Origin: Marinomonas balearica
GTDB lineage: Bacteria; Pseudomonadota; Gammaproteobacteria; Pseudomonadales; Marinomonadaceae
Assembly (NCBI RefSeq): GCF_004362145.1
Contig: NZ_SNXC01000009.1
Location: 671,823 to 735,822, forward strand
Direction: 5' to 3'
DNA length: 64,000 bases
Under the pieces are notes generated by a model. The model was given only the letters and a program-made list of their open reading frames with translations, was not told the origin of the DNA and did no database searches. This document shows, one piece after another, positions 1-9,640 of this stretch (positions within the stretch are counted from its first letter, which is position 1; the number at the start of each line of letters is the position of its first letter). The translations under genes were made by a program, and so were the position numbers.

Positions 1-216
1 AATGTTGCTTTCACGCTCAAATCGGGCGGATTGGCGTGCTTGTTGATTGGTGTCTTTCTCGTGTGTTATGTGTAAAAATTTTATTGCAACAGTTTGTCCG
101 GTGCGTTTATAGATGGCTTTATAGACGACGCCAAAGCCACCTTCACCTATTTTATGTAACAGTTCGTAGGCATTCGAAATAAAACGAGTGCTTATGTCGG
201 AGAACCTTTGGCTCAT
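1..216 (-). CDS. Ser/Thr protein kinase, N-terminal part (cut by window edge)
   Basis: The minus strand reads open from an ATG at 216 to the window edge (72 codons). The fragment carries the kinase ATP-binding elements: a glycine-rich loop GEGGFGVVYKA (residues 24-34) followed by VAIK with the ATP-anchoring lysine at about residue 46. This is the Hanks-type (eukaryotic-like) Ser/Thr kinase N-lobe; the catalytic loop lies outside the window. A TTG at 249 is an alternative in-frame start. The next gene upstream on the same strand encodes a FHA-domain protein and ends only 48 bp before this ATG, so the two are probably co-transcribed. FHA domains bind phosphothreonine, so the FHA protein is a plausible substrate or partner; that link is inference. 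Confidence 0.85.
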   Translation of the reverse strand, partial: MSQRFSDISTRFISNAYELLHKIGEGGFGVVYKAIYKRTGQTVAIKFLHITHEKDTNQQARQSARFERESNI

Positions 217-264
217 ATCTGTTACCGCTCTATGATTGACTTGTTCCAAAGTTAATTATCTATG

Positions 265-1317
265 TCATTGAGGTGAATGGTCTTGCATCCTGCTGTGGCT
301 TCCTTTCACAATAGTTATTTTATTGCTGTTAAAGCGTATTTCGCCGTCCTTGAGCTGTAAAAGTTCGCACGCATCGAATCCATTGAAACTGACTGAATCG
401 CGTAATCGGGTACGTAATCGATGCAAGCGAATGCGTGTGTTTTCAGGCTCGATTCCTAGGGTTTTGGATAGTTCCTTGAGGTCTATCCACCCTCGGTTAT
501 TTTCAGGGTAGCCAGCTTCGTCATCTTCAATACTTTTACGTGCAAGACAAAGCAATAAATACAATTGGCTTTGTATTCTATGGCCTGATACTTCAGTCGT
601 TTGATGTATGTCTTGAATAATTAGGGTGATGTGCTCTTCGTCATCTGACACTTCGAGTTTGAACTCTAAGTCAGATACAGTGTATGCGGTGGGGCGATTG
701 ATAATGGTATCGTGTTCAACATTATTGGTTTGGAGTCGATAATAAGCTCCTCCGCATTGTAAGAGCTCTCCATTTTGAATTGGAAAAGGCTGGTTGCCTT
801 TCGTACGATCGAGAAATTTCCAGCCTAAACTGCCAAATGTCATAGTGATATGCTCATTTATGTTTGTTTCAGGTCTCTCGAGTGGGATAGCGGGCTTAGA
901 AGGGTTAATGTGCACGAGTAGATCACACGGTTCCAAAATGCTTAATACTTTAAAGGACTCGCCGTCACGTGATGACAAAATAATAGTGTCGTCTAGGTTT
1001 AGTGCGACAGGAGCTTCTTTGGGAACTTTTTGGTCGTTTATCCAAACACCATTAGTGCTTTTGTCTTCAAGGCTCCATTTACCATTTTTCCAGCATATTA
1101 GCGCGTGAATGCGCGAGATATCTTCTCGAGAAAGAAGTGTGTGGCAGCCTTGCATTCGCCCAAATGAATGATATTGACGCAAGTAAATGAGTTGGCCAGA
1201 GCTGGATTGTAAAACCCCACCTGCGTAAAAAGTAGGTGTTATAGGAAGAGTATGGGTGTTTAATTTAATGTCGTTTGATTGGGCAGTCTTGAGACTTTTT
1301 ATAGTCGTGCTTGGCAT
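265..1317 (-). CDS. FHA domain protein with C-terminal winged-helix-like region
   Basis: This 350-residue cytoplasmic protein has no signal peptide or membrane segment. A FHA phosphothreonine-binding domain spans about residues 45-125, with the expected Gly-Arg (53-54), Ser-Arg-Ile-His (68-71) and Thr-Asn-Gly (88-90) positions. The C-terminal third (about 280-345) contains a stretch with HTH character, including RIRLHRLRTRL, and ends in a beta-hairpin-like segment as in winged helices of response regulators. A putative ribosome site (AGGA) precedes the ATG. It lies directly upstream of the kinase gene on the same strand, suggesting a kinase plus phospho-dependent DNA-binding or scaffold pair. 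FHA is clear; the winged-helix assignment is moderate and any target is unknown. Confidence 0.8.
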   Translation of the reverse strand: MPSTTIKSLKTAQSNDIKLNTHTLPITPTFYAGGVLQSSSGQLIYLRQYHSFGRMQGCHTLLSREDISRIHALICWKNGKWSLEDKSTNGVWINDQKVPKEAPVALNLDDTIILSSRDGESFKVLSILEPCDLLVHINPSKPAIPLERPETNINEHITMTFGSLGWKFLDRTKGNQPFPIQNGELLQCGGAYYRLQTNNVEHDTIINRPTAYTVSDLEFKLEVSDDEEHITLIIQDIHQTTEVSGHRIQSQLYLLLCLARKSIEDDEAGYPENNRGWIDLKELSKTLGIEPENTRIRLHRLRTRLRDSVSFNGFDACELLQLKDGEIRFNSNKITIVKGSHSRMQDHSPQ

Positions 1318-1664
1318 AATCCTGTTCCTTTAAATTTCCCTATAACACGCACTGATCATTTTTGCTCCGCTTCTACGGACACTTCTTAGAACAGTTGCGC
1401 AGGGCTTTAACTTACAACACTTATTTCAATTAATAAAGTGCGCATTCGTGTAAGGGACTGTAAATTTGTTATGCAGCATGTATAGGGTGAAAATTGTATT
1501 TTTAGTGTTCTTGCAATCTTTTTTCTTGCTATTACGTGCCCACAATCAAACTCATACAAAAGACTACAGAGTGACAATCATTCCGCTGCTAGAGTTTTAG
1601 TCATGTGCTTTTTCTAACTTATGGTGTGTTTTGACGAGATTTGAGGTTTGGTGTTGGAGGTTTA
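1318..1664. other. Intergenic region between divergent genes
   Basis: About 350 bp separate the FHA gene (minus) from the PAS gene (plus). The stretch is AT-rich and must hold both promoters. I find no RNA gene, convincing small ORF, strong hairpin or repeat in it. Confidence 0.5.
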
Positions 1665-2441
1665 ATGAAGGGTAACGGTCTATGCGTTGTTTTGTTGTCC
1701 TCTTTGCTTGGGTTTGGTACTTCAACGCTTTTATTTAATGGATTTTCCAGCACGCTTGGTGTGTTTGGTTTATTGTCGCTCTCGATGTCTTTCGTTGGGT
1801 TGGTTGTTTGTATTTTGCGGCGTAAATCAGAACTGAAAGGCGTTGCCGCGAACTGTGATGATAGCTCGCTCTCGAATGGCGTGTTATTTGATGGAATAGA
1901 GATGCTCCAACGGTTTTCTAAAAAAGTGGGAAACCTTACGCGACAACGAGATGATGCTCGCCGCTGTTATCAAGACTCTGAAAAAAACCGTCAATTCGCT
2001 GAGCAAATACTTGAAGCTGTGCTTAATAATCACCAAATTGCGGCATTATTGATTGATCGCAAAGGGAAGCTTATAGAGGTTAATAATAACGCTTTAAAAA
2101 TCGTAGGCTTTCGTCGTGAATCGGTTATTAATCATTCGGTTGATATTTTAACGTGTTTTCCGTTCTTATCTGATATTTACAGACGTAACTGGCTTGCAGA
2201 GCTTTCTGCTAACGGCCCTGGTATATTTGATCGTTCCCACGAAGGAGTGATTCTTTCTCACAATGGTGGGATTAGTATTCAGTGTGATTGGGAAATGACA
2301 AAAATCACGCTTGATGATCAGCTTATGTATCTTGTCTTTATACAGCCTGTAACACGTCAAGTTGTGAAAAAGCGCTTCACGCTAGTAAAGCCATCTTACA
2401 GTGCCAATGGAAGACGGCGTCCACCCGCGCAATCCTTGTAG
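1665..2441 (+). CDS. Membrane-anchored PAS domain protein
   Basis: The frame is open from a TTG at 1641, but the ATG at 1665 is preceded by GGAGG at a good distance and is chosen, giving 258 residues. Two hydrophobic segments (about residues 5-22 and 30-52) should anchor it in the inner membrane. A charged helical linker follows, then one PAS domain (about 113-220) recognisable from ALLIDRKGKLIEVNNNALKI. There is no histidine kinase, GGDEF, EAL or HTH output module after the PAS domain; the protein ends in a short basic tail. It may act as a sensor that works through a partner. The ligand and output are unknown. Confidence 0.75.
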   Translation: MKGNGLCVVLLSSLLGFGTSTLLFNGFSSTLGVFGLLSLSMSFVGLVVCILRRKSELKGVAANCDDSSLSNGVLFDGIEMLQRFSKKVGNLTRQRDDARRCYQDSEKNRQFAEQILEAVLNNHQIAALLIDRKGKLIEVNNNALKIVGFRRESVINHSVDILTCFPFLSDIYRRNWLAELSANGPGIFDRSHEGVILSHNGGISIQCDWEMTKITLDDQLMYLVFIQPVTRQVVKKRFTLVKPSYSANGRRRPPAQSL

Positions 2442-2497
2442 CGTACGTTCAATGTGAAATGTGGCATAATGCGGCTATATGTCTGAACGGGTGACAA

Positions 2498-3298
2498 ATG
2501 GAAATAAAAGTTGATGGCAAACTGATTCAAGCGCCAGAAGGTGAGAACCTTTTGAGCCTTTTACTCGAAAATGGAGTAGACATTGCCTATGGCTGTCGTG
2601 CGGGGGCGTGTTGTTCCTGCAGTGTCTATGACTTGGATTTAAAAGCTGATATTTTGGCATGCCAAACTCAGATAGATCGTTCATTTAATCTCACCTTTGA
2701 GCTCCCTAAAGTTGAAAGTGTACCTGTTACTTGTATCTCATCATCGCAGTTGCGTGTAGGAACGCTGCTTACGGGAATGTCTTCGCGGTCTTTGATCATG
2801 GGGGAAAAAGTAAGGTTCGATAAGAAAATGGACGTTTGGGTCGTTGTTGGGTCTGATCAAGAAGGCTGTTATTTTTGGTCGCCAAACCACTATGCTTCAG
2901 CACTTTGCTATTCGAAGTTCTCTCACATTACGGATTCATCCCAAGGCGCTGTCGACTCGAAGATAACAGCCGAGGTTCTCTCGTCTGCCAATGACGGGCG
3001 TGTTCTGTTGATTATTGAGCCCGTTTTGTTTGAACTCTCCGGCCCTCTTACTGCGTCGTTTTCTGATGACACGACGGTCGTCATTTTGCAGGGTGATGCG
3101 CGTAACCTAGATTTAAGCGAATTTAAATTTCAACGGTTTCAGTGTGTGATCTCTGTAGGAGAACGAATTTTCTCCGAATCGTTGGAGGCGCTATTAACGG
3201 AATCCAAGGTTCGAGCGGAGCACCTTCTGTATCTTCCGTTGTTATCAACATCAATGTCTGCATCGCCTTCTTTTAGTTTGCTCCCAAATACACCTTAG
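2498..3298 (+). CDS. 2Fe-2S ferredoxin-domain protein with unassigned C-terminal region
   Basis: The first 75 or so residues are a plant-type 2Fe-2S ferredoxin domain. Cysteines at 33, 38, 41 and 55 give the C-x4-C-x2-C...C cluster signature within YGCRAGACCSC and LACQ. The remaining 190 residues are not recognised. Related proteins in pseudomonads carry a ferredoxin-reductase-like FAD/NAD module after such a domain, but here I do not see a clear RxYS FAD motif or NAD-binding glycine motif, so that part may be degenerate or different. The protein is predicted cytoplasmic. The sbcDC operon starts 20 bp downstream, so read-through or co-transcription is possible, but no functional link is evident. 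Confidence 0.7.
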   Translation: MEIKVDGKLIQAPEGENLLSLLLENGVDIAYGCRAGACCSCSVYDLDLKADILACQTQIDRSFNLTFELPKVESVPVTCISSSQLRVGTLLTGMSSRSLIMGEKVRFDKKMDVWVVVGSDQEGCYFWSPNHYASALCYSKFSHITDSSQGAVDSKITAEVLSSANDGRVLLIIEPVLFELSGPLTASFSDDTTVVILQGDARNLDLSEFKFQRFQCVISVGERIFSESLEALLTESKVRAEHLLYLPLLSTSMSASPSFSLLPNTP

Positions 3299-3318
3299 AG
3301 ACCTATTTAATTTAATCA

Positions 3319-4545
3319 ATGAAGATTTTACATACCTCCGACTGGCACCTTGGTCAGCACTTCATGGGAAAAACACGTTATGAAGAACACAGCCAATTAA
3401 TTGATTGGTTAGTAACCTTCGTAGAAAACGAACGCATTGAGCTTGTGATCATTGCTGGTGATGTTTTTGATACGGGATCACCGCCAAGCTACGCACGGGA
3501 ATTGTACCACTCTCTTGTTGTTTCATTGTTTAAAGCCAACTGCCAGCTGCTTGTGTTAGCGGGGAATCACGATTCGGTCAGTATGCTCAATGAATCGAAG
3601 GACCTATTGTCTTACATGAAAGCTAATGTTGTGACGGCTCCAGAAGAAGAGCGTGACAACGTAATGCTTGTAAAAAATGCAAGTGGTGACCCTGCGGCCA
3701 TTGTCTGTGCTGTGCCGTTTCTTCGCCCGAAAGACTTGTACCTGTCGTTCGAAGGGGAGTCTGAGCAATACAAAAAGGACAAGCTACTTGGAAGTATTAC
3801 GACATATTATCAGGTACAGTTTGACTCTGCACAGTGCTTAAAAACAGAGCTTAATCTCAAACACGATATTCCGATCATTGGTACTGGGCACTTAACAGTT
3901 TTTGGGAGTGAAAAAACAGAATCTGTTCGAGATATTTATGTTGGCAGTGTCGATAATATCCCGGCTTCACTTTTCCCTGAGTTTGATTATTTGGCATTGG
4001 GGCACATTCACCGCCCCCAAAAAGTAGGGCGAGGAGGAATGATGCGATATTGCGGTTCTCCAATCCCGCTGAGCTTTGATGAGATATCTCATTCCAAACA
4101 GGTTGTGGTATTCGAAACGGATTGTATTTCTGATTCTATTCGAGAAGTAAACATTCCATGTTTTCAGCCAATGCGTTCATTAAAAGGCCGATTCGACGAA
4201 ATTGCTCAGATTTTAGAGAGAGAGCGCTTTGAAGGTGACAAACCAACTTGGTTGGAGATCAAGGTTGAATCTCTTGAATTTGGCGCAGATGTTCAAAACC
4301 GTATCAATGATTTGTTAGAAGGGAAAAATGCAGAACTGCTTCGATTGAGTCGCGTAAAGCCTGCCGATACTCTTCAGAGTGAGGTCGCAATGAATGAAAC
4401 GCTAGATGAGCTGTCAGTGAACGACGTCTTTAGCCGACTCATTGACGAAGGAGATGTGTTGGACGATGAGCAAAAGCGTGTTCAAAAACAGCTGTTTTCT
4501 CAGCTTTTGTCAGATATGGACATGGGTAAGGTGTCAGAAAAGTGA
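3319..4545 (+). CDS. sbcD: Nuclease SbcCD subunit D (Mre11-type)
   Basis: SbcD is the Mn-dependent nuclease subunit of SbcCD, which cleaves hairpins, protein-blocked ends and aberrant palindromic DNA. The calcineurin-like phosphoesterase motifs are all present: SDWHLGQ (D8, H10), GDVFD (47-51), GNHDS (82-86), GHLTVFG and GHIHRP. At 408 residues the length matches the Escherichia coli protein. Its TGA overlaps the GTG start of sbcC by 4 bp, so translation of the two subunits is coupled. Assignment is firm. Confidence 0.96.
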   Translation: MKILHTSDWHLGQHFMGKTRYEEHSQLIDWLVTFVENERIELVIIAGDVFDTGSPPSYARELYHSLVVSLFKANCQLLVLAGNHDSVSMLNESKDLLSYMKANVVTAPEEERDNVMLVKNASGDPAAIVCAVPFLRPKDLYLSFEGESEQYKKDKLLGSITTYYQVQFDSAQCLKTELNLKHDIPIIGTGHLTVFGSEKTESVRDIYVGSVDNIPASLFPEFDYLALGHIHRPQKVGRGGMMRYCGSPIPLSFDEISHSKQVVVFETDCISDSIREVNIPCFQPMRSLKGRFDEIAQILERERFEGDKPTWLEIKVESLEFGADVQNRINDLLEGKNAELLRLSRVKPADTLQSEVAMNETLDELSVNDVFSRLIDEGDVLDDEQKRVQKQLFSQLLSDMDMGKVSEK

Positions 4546-7500
4546 AGATTTGTTCCTTAAGGCTTAAAAATTTAAATGCATTGAAAGGTGAGTGGTATTT
4601 GGATTTTGAGGCCAGCCCTTTTGATGAAAACGGGCTGTTTGCGATTGTCGGTCCGACCGGTGCAGGAAAATCAACGTTACTGGATGCAATTTGTCTCGCG
4701 CTTTATCACGAAACACCCAGAGGCTTGAAAGTCTCAAAAAGTGTGAATGACATCATGACGCGTTCGACGGCGGATTGTTTGGCGGAAGTCGTATTTGAAG
4801 TCAATCAAAATCGCTATCGAGCATTTTGGAGTCAACGTCGCGCTAGAGGAAAGTCCGATGGTAATTTACAAGATGCAAAATGTGAGATCGCGGATGCAGA
4901 TGGAAAGGTTCTTACCAATAAGACAAATGAAAAAGTACGCCTAATAGCGGAATTGACGGGGTTAGATTTTGGTCGTTTTACTCGGTCGATGATGCTTGCG
5001 CAAGGCGGTTTTGCAGCGTTTCTAAACTCGAATGAACGAGAGAAAGCAGAGCTTCTAGAAGAGCTAACCGGCACTGAGGTGTACGCTCAGATATCCAGTT
5101 TTGTATTTGAACGATATCGCGAAGAAAAGCAAGCGATAGAACAATTGGAAGCCATACACGGAAGTATGGTGATTATGGGAGAAGAAGAGCTGGTGGCCCT
5201 GCAATCGAACTTGCAGGAAGCTCAATCTAATTCAACAGAGCTAACCGTTCAACGTCAAGAAAAGCAAATTGCATTACAGTGGTTGCAGAACTACTTGAAA
5301 GCTCAGTCGTATTTGTCATCTGCGCAGGAAAAGCACGCAGGGGTTGAGCACAGTATCGAATTGTTTAAAAACGATGATGCAGCACTTACTTTGCATGAGA
5401 AGGCTGTTGCTTTGGATGAACAATTCAAGACATTAATAGAATCTCGCCATAGATTGGTCGCGTTAGAGAACAACCAAACTGAAACGCTTGAAAAGCTAAG
5501 CAGTGAAAAGCGAGCCGTTGAAGCACTTCAGACAGAGGTTGAATTTGGACAAACCCAATTAACAGAAGCTCTTCAGGCGGCTGAGTCGTTCGAGAGAAAA
5601 GCAAAAGACCAAATCGAGCCTCTGCTACGATCAAAAGAAAGAGAAGAACAAACGCTAAATGCGCTTTTTCAAAGTAAGCGCGACTGTGTGGAAACGCTTT
5701 CAAAAAATAACGCACACACTGAGCAAATACAGAAAGAGTGTGCTGAGTTAGAGAGCCAGCGGGCGGAACTTAATGGTGTATTGTCTATTGCACCGGACAA
5801 GGTCAAAGAGCGTGCGACTCAGTTACCGTATTTGCTTAGTTTAAAAGATCAATATCATGTATCCAGTAATGAGCGATGCTCATTTCTTACTAAGAAAGCA
5901 GATACGGAAGAAAGCCTAAGCGGCTTACGCGATCAATCAAGCCTAAAAAAAGATGAGCTGGAATCAAGTGTTAAGTTATTGGCTGAAGTCGATGCTCAGT
6001 TTGACGAGTTAGCGACGCATCATGAGGACGACCAAGCGTGTATTGTTCGATACGATCAGCTCGAAACCCTGTTGCCAAATGTTGTTCGTCGTAGAGAAAA
6101 ACACGATGAATGGGTTGGGGCCGAGCGTAAAATCAATGATCTCTATACGGATTTAAAACAACTCGAAGAGGAAAGCATCACTGGGAAGCAAGCGCTTGAT
6201 GACTTGACCATTGCGTTTGATGATGCGAAATCCCATTGTGAGCATCTGTCTAAAAGGATTGACTTGGAGCGCCGAGTTGCGAGTTTAGAGGCTGAACGAG
6301 CCAGACTAATTGATGGGGAGGCGTGCCCGCTTTGTGGAAGTGAAAGTCACCCATGGAGCACAGGGCTGAGTAACCAAACAGATGAACTCGAACGTGAACT
6401 TATTGAAAGGCAAAGGGCTTATAATGAGGTCGCAAAACAAGTAGATGAAAAGAAGCTTGATATACGAGGACTCGAAGAGCGTAAGGTGTTAATAAAACGC
6501 CTTGTTGACCAGTCGAATGAAGCATTGGATCGGATGAAACGAGATTTCGAGCAATTGACGATCGATTTTTCGGGAGGCTTCGAATCGCTCGCTTTGTGTT
6601 CGCCTAAAGAGCAAGAGTCATACATTCAAGAAGAGTTGAATACACTTCAAAGTAAAGTATCAGAGGCGCAAGGTCGAAACGCAGAGCAAGATAACTTAAT
6701 AAGTCATCAAGAAACTCTAAAACGTACGATAGCCGAACAACAGCATTCACTTTCACTTGTTGAAAATGACATCAAGCGTACGAGCTCTTTACTAAAGGAG
6801 CGAGCGGAAAGCATTCGAACAGTCGATGAAGCGTTGGCAAATACGTTAAAGACTATTGAAAATGGCGTACGTGATCTGAAAGGTGAGATGGATCTAAATG
6901 CTCTACTAGAGGGTGGTCTAGAGAGAAATTTAGGGAGTGAATCTGATGACGAGCGGGACGGTCGCTCTCAACAAGCTATTTCTAAACAAGTTATTTCTCA
7001 ACAAACACTGCACGGATTGGATGTTCTGAATCAAGGTTACAAACAATGGTTATCGGCATCTAGTGAGTTGGAAAATACAGAGCAAGGTATTCGTGAAGTC
7101 AACATCAAGAAAAGCAATCTTGATTCTCGCAATGAAGAATTAATGAAGAAGTTAGCAGAGTTGGAGAGCAGTATTGAGCGTGTTCAATTATCATTGTCCG
7201 ACATAAATCAATCTTTGTCGAGTCATTTGTTGGGCAAAACGTTAGGCGAATTAAGGGATATGTTTGCGCTAGAGGTGAGCCAGAAACGCCAACATCTCGC
7301 TTCGCTAGAGCAAAGCTTGTATCAGAAAAACGTAGTGCTTGCCGAATTAAAGCAAAAAGAAACACTTAATGGTCAATGGATTTCTCAACAGCAGGAGGCG
7401 TTGTCTAACGCTGAGCAGAACTGGTTGTCTGTCCGAATCGATAATGGGTTTTCGGATGATGAAGCATGGCGCACGAGTCATATGGAAGATGCCACCTACG

Positions 7501-8327
7501 TGATGCTCAAAGATCGTCAAGGTATATTGGCTGACGCGTTAAGTAAAACGCAGCGTGATATTGCATCGGCAGAGCTGGCGCTGGGATCTAATCTTGCCGA
7601 CAAAACTGCAGTGGAAGGGCATATTTCTGAGATTGAACTAACGGAAGAAGGTTTCAAACAGCTTAAAACTCAAGTTGATGGTCTGGCTGAGGCCTTGAGT
7701 GCGAAGCAGCAGGAAGTGGGAGAGCTAAAAGCTAACCTTGATCACGAGATGGCTTTGCGAGCTCGAGTGTCTGAGCAGCTAGAAGGATTACAAAAAAAGA
7801 GAGTCGAATTTGAGGCGATTGCGACACTTAATAACTTAGTTGGATCGGCTGATGGAGCGAAATTTAGGCGATATGCTCAAAGTGTTACATTGGATAATCT
7901 TGTGTATCTTGCCAATAGGCGGCTTAGTTCAGTGCAGCCGCGATATCAGCTAAAACGCAATTTGCAAGAAGGATTGTCTCTGCTGGTGGTGGATACTTGG
8001 CAAGCGGATATAACGCGTGATACTAAAACTTTGTCCGGTGGTGAAAGCTTTTTAGTCAGTCTTGCGTTGGCGTTGGCGTTGTCGGATTTGGTTTCTCATA
8101 AAACCAGTATTGATTCGTTATTTTTGGATGAAGGCTTTGGTACATTAGATAATGACACGCTTGAGATTGCGCTGGATGCGCTTGACCAACTCAATGCTTC
8201 GGGTAAGCATGTGGGTGTCATCAGTCATATTGATGCATTAAAGGAGCGAATTCCCACTCAAATTGTGGTTACCAAGCGAGCCGGATTAGGTTTTAGCCGA
8301 CTTTCGGAGTGCTTTTCAGTTATCTGA
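4542..8327 (+). CDS. sbcC: Nuclease SbcCD subunit C (Rad50-type ATPase)
   Basis: This 1261-residue SMC-like ATPase pairs with SbcD. The N-terminal Walker A is GPTGAGKST (37-45). Long coiled coils follow on both sides of the zinc hook CPLC (595-598). The C-terminal lobe has the ABC signature LSGGES (1164-1169) and the Walker B LFLDEGFGTLD (about 1193-1203). It starts at GTG within the last codons of sbcD. Length is somewhat above the E. coli protein (1048), mainly through longer coiled-coil arms, including a Gln/Ser-rich patch encoded around 6950-7010. The complex protects against long palindromes and processes double-strand ends. Confidence 0.96.
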   Translation: MKICSLRLKNLNALKGEWYLDFEASPFDENGLFAIVGPTGAGKSTLLDAICLALYHETPRGLKVSKSVNDIMTRSTADCLAEVVFEVNQNRYRAFWSQRRARGKSDGNLQDAKCEIADADGKVLTNKTNEKVRLIAELTGLDFGRFTRSMMLAQGGFAAFLNSNEREKAELLEELTGTEVYAQISSFVFERYREEKQAIEQLEAIHGSMVIMGEEELVALQSNLQEAQSNSTELTVQRQEKQIALQWLQNYLKAQSYLSSAQEKHAGVEHSIELFKNDDAALTLHEKAVALDEQFKTLIESRHRLVALENNQTETLEKLSSEKRAVEALQTEVEFGQTQLTEALQAAESFERKAKDQIEPLLRSKEREEQTLNALFQSKRDCVETLSKNNAHTEQIQKECAELESQRAELNGVLSIAPDKVKERATQLPYLLSLKDQYHVSSNERCSFLTKKADTEESLSGLRDQSSLKKDELESSVKLLAEVDAQFDELATHHEDDQACIVRYDQLETLLPNVVRRREKHDEWVGAERKINDLYTDLKQLEEESITGKQALDDLTIAFDDAKSHCEHLSKRIDLERRVASLEAERARLIDGEACPLCGSESHPWSTGLSNQTDELERELIERQRAYNEVAKQVDEKKLDIRGLEERKVLIKRLVDQSNEALDRMKRDFEQLTIDFSGGFESLALCSPKEQESYIQEELNTLQSKVSEAQGRNAEQDNLISHQETLKRTIAEQQHSLSLVENDIKRTSSLLKERAESIRTVDEALANTLKTIENGVRDLKGEMDLNALLEGGLERNLGSESDDERDGRSQQAISKQVISQQTLHGLDVLNQGYKQWLSASSELENTEQGIREVNIKKSNLDSRNEELMKKLAELESSIERVQLSLSDINQSLSSHLLGKTLGELRDMFALEVSQKRQHLASLEQSLYQKNVVLAELKQKETLNGQWISQQQEALSNAEQNWLSVRIDNGFSDDEAWRTSHMEDATYVMLKDRQGILADALSKTQRDIASAELALGSNLADKTAVEGHISEIELTEEGFKQLKTQVDGLAEALSAKQQEVGELKANLDHEMALRARVSEQLEGLQKKRVEFEAIATLNNLVGSADGAKFRRYAQSVTLDNLVYLANRRLSSVQPRYQLKRNLQEGLSLLVVDTWQADITRDTKTLSGGESFLVSLALALALSDLVSHKTSIDSLFLDEGFGTLDNDTLEIALDALDQLNASGKHVGVISHIDALKERIPTQIVVTKRAGLGFSRLSECFSVI

Positions 8328-8346
8328 TTCTGGCGTAAATTTTGAT

Positions 8347-8437
8347 GAGCGACCTTTGCGCGACGAGTGTGCTCTCTAATACAGTGTTAAAAAGAGACTC
8401 GTCTTGGCGTTGCTCGTGATTTCATGCAAAGGTCTCT
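8347..8437 (+). repeat. Dispersed MITE-like repeat, short copy
   Basis: The left end (GACCTTTGCGCGACGA) and right end (TGCAAAGGTCTCT) are near inverted repeats of each other. The copy matches the longer element at 27139-27327 at both ends but lacks about 100 bp of its interior. The missing segment in the long copy is bounded by CTC on both sides, consistent with slippage or recombination. It is non-coding and sits in the 434-bp gap between sbcC and minC. The rest of that gap (8438-8761) is AT-rich and shows nothing else I can support beyond the minC promoter it must contain. Confidence 0.7.
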
Positions 8438-8761
8438 ATGAATAAAAAGTGGTTAGATGTTGAGCTAGGGGTTTTCCCCAGATATGCAGGTAAAAGTTTG
8501 TGAGTAAGTGATAAAAAATCAATAAATACAGTATGTTAGTGTAATGTTATTATTTGGTGTGATTTGTATGCTAATTGATTTTTTGTCTTCTTTTTATACG
8601 TATACCAAGGCTTAACCATCTGAGCGCAGTGGATTCGCGTTTCGAGCCGAAATATTGAATTTATTTGATGGATTTTATTTATATCTTGTTAGAATACAGG
8701 ATAACGTTATTCTGAGCCGTTTGGCGGTTCTTTAGGCGCAGTACGTAAGAAGGAATAGTCA

Positions 8762-9514
8762 ATGTCAGATATTAGCTTCCGCTTAAAAGGAAGTGTAGTA
8801 ACAACAGTGCTGCTTGAGATCCATGAACCGATATTGGATCGAATTCGAATTGATTTAACCCAAAAAATCGAACAAGTACCGCACTTTTTTAATCAGGCGC
8901 CTGTGATTGTTGATCTGGCAAAATGCAGAACGATTTCTTTGGATGAGTTTGAGATGATTGTCAAACTGATTCGAGATCTTGGAATGAGTGTGATTGGTTG
9001 GCGGGCAAAAAATAATTTGCCTGAGTGGGCAGAGGCTTCCAGTATCCCTCAACTGCCTGATTCAAAATCACGCGATATGAAGGTTTCATCCGTAAGCGAT
9101 GAAGTCTCAAAAGAGGTAGGCACAAAACGCTCGGACACCGAAGAATCAAGTGTCATAGTCAAAAAGATCATAGAAGAAAAGCGAGTTAATCAGCCCGCTA
9201 AAGTGATTACGCGACCCGTTCGATCCGGTCAGCAAGTTTACGCTGAGGGCGATCTGATTGTTTTGTCTCAGGTGAGTGCGGGAGCGGAAGTATTAGCAGA
9301 TGGGAATATTCACGTATATGGCGCTTTAAGAGGAAGAGCTCTGGCCGGTGTGCGTGGCGATGAGCAAGCGCGGATCTTTTGTAAAAGTTTGGAAGCCGAG
9401 CTTGTGTCCATTGCAGGCAACTTTATGCTGAGTGATTCGTTGCAAAATAATGTCTGGAAAGAAAGTGCACAAATTATGTTAGTGGACGACAATTTAGAAG
9501 TCGCGCCGCTGTAG
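8762..9514 (+). CDS. minC: Septum site-determining protein MinC
   Basis: MinC blocks FtsZ ring assembly away from midcell and is recruited to the membrane by MinD. The 250-residue protein has the usual N-terminal FtsZ-inhibitory domain (about 1-100), a variable charged linker (about 100-145) and a C-terminal beta-helix (about 145-250) with the characteristic runs VYAEGDLIVLSQVSAGAEVL and GALRGRALAGV. AAGGAA lies upstream of the ATG. minD and minE follow on the same strand, with a 126-bp gap before minD. Confidence 0.96.
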   Translation: MSDISFRLKGSVVTTVLLEIHEPILDRIRIDLTQKIEQVPHFFNQAPVIVDLAKCRTISLDEFEMIVKLIRDLGMSVIGWRAKNNLPEWAEASSIPQLPDSKSRDMKVSSVSDEVSKEVGTKRSDTEESSVIVKKIIEEKRVNQPAKVITRPVRSGQQVYAEGDLIVLSQVSAGAEVLADGNIHVYGALRGRALAGVRGDEQARIFCKSLEAELVSIAGNFMLSDSLQNNVWKESAQIMLVDDNLEVAPL

Positions 9515-9640
9515 CTTTTAATTTGCGATTGAGATACATAGAAAAATTAATGTTCTGCAAGTCGTTCCATTTGCCTTTAGAGAGCAAACTTAAATACGGC
9601 TTGCCAGAATCTAGATAACAGAGAGTTGGGGGATTTAGCA

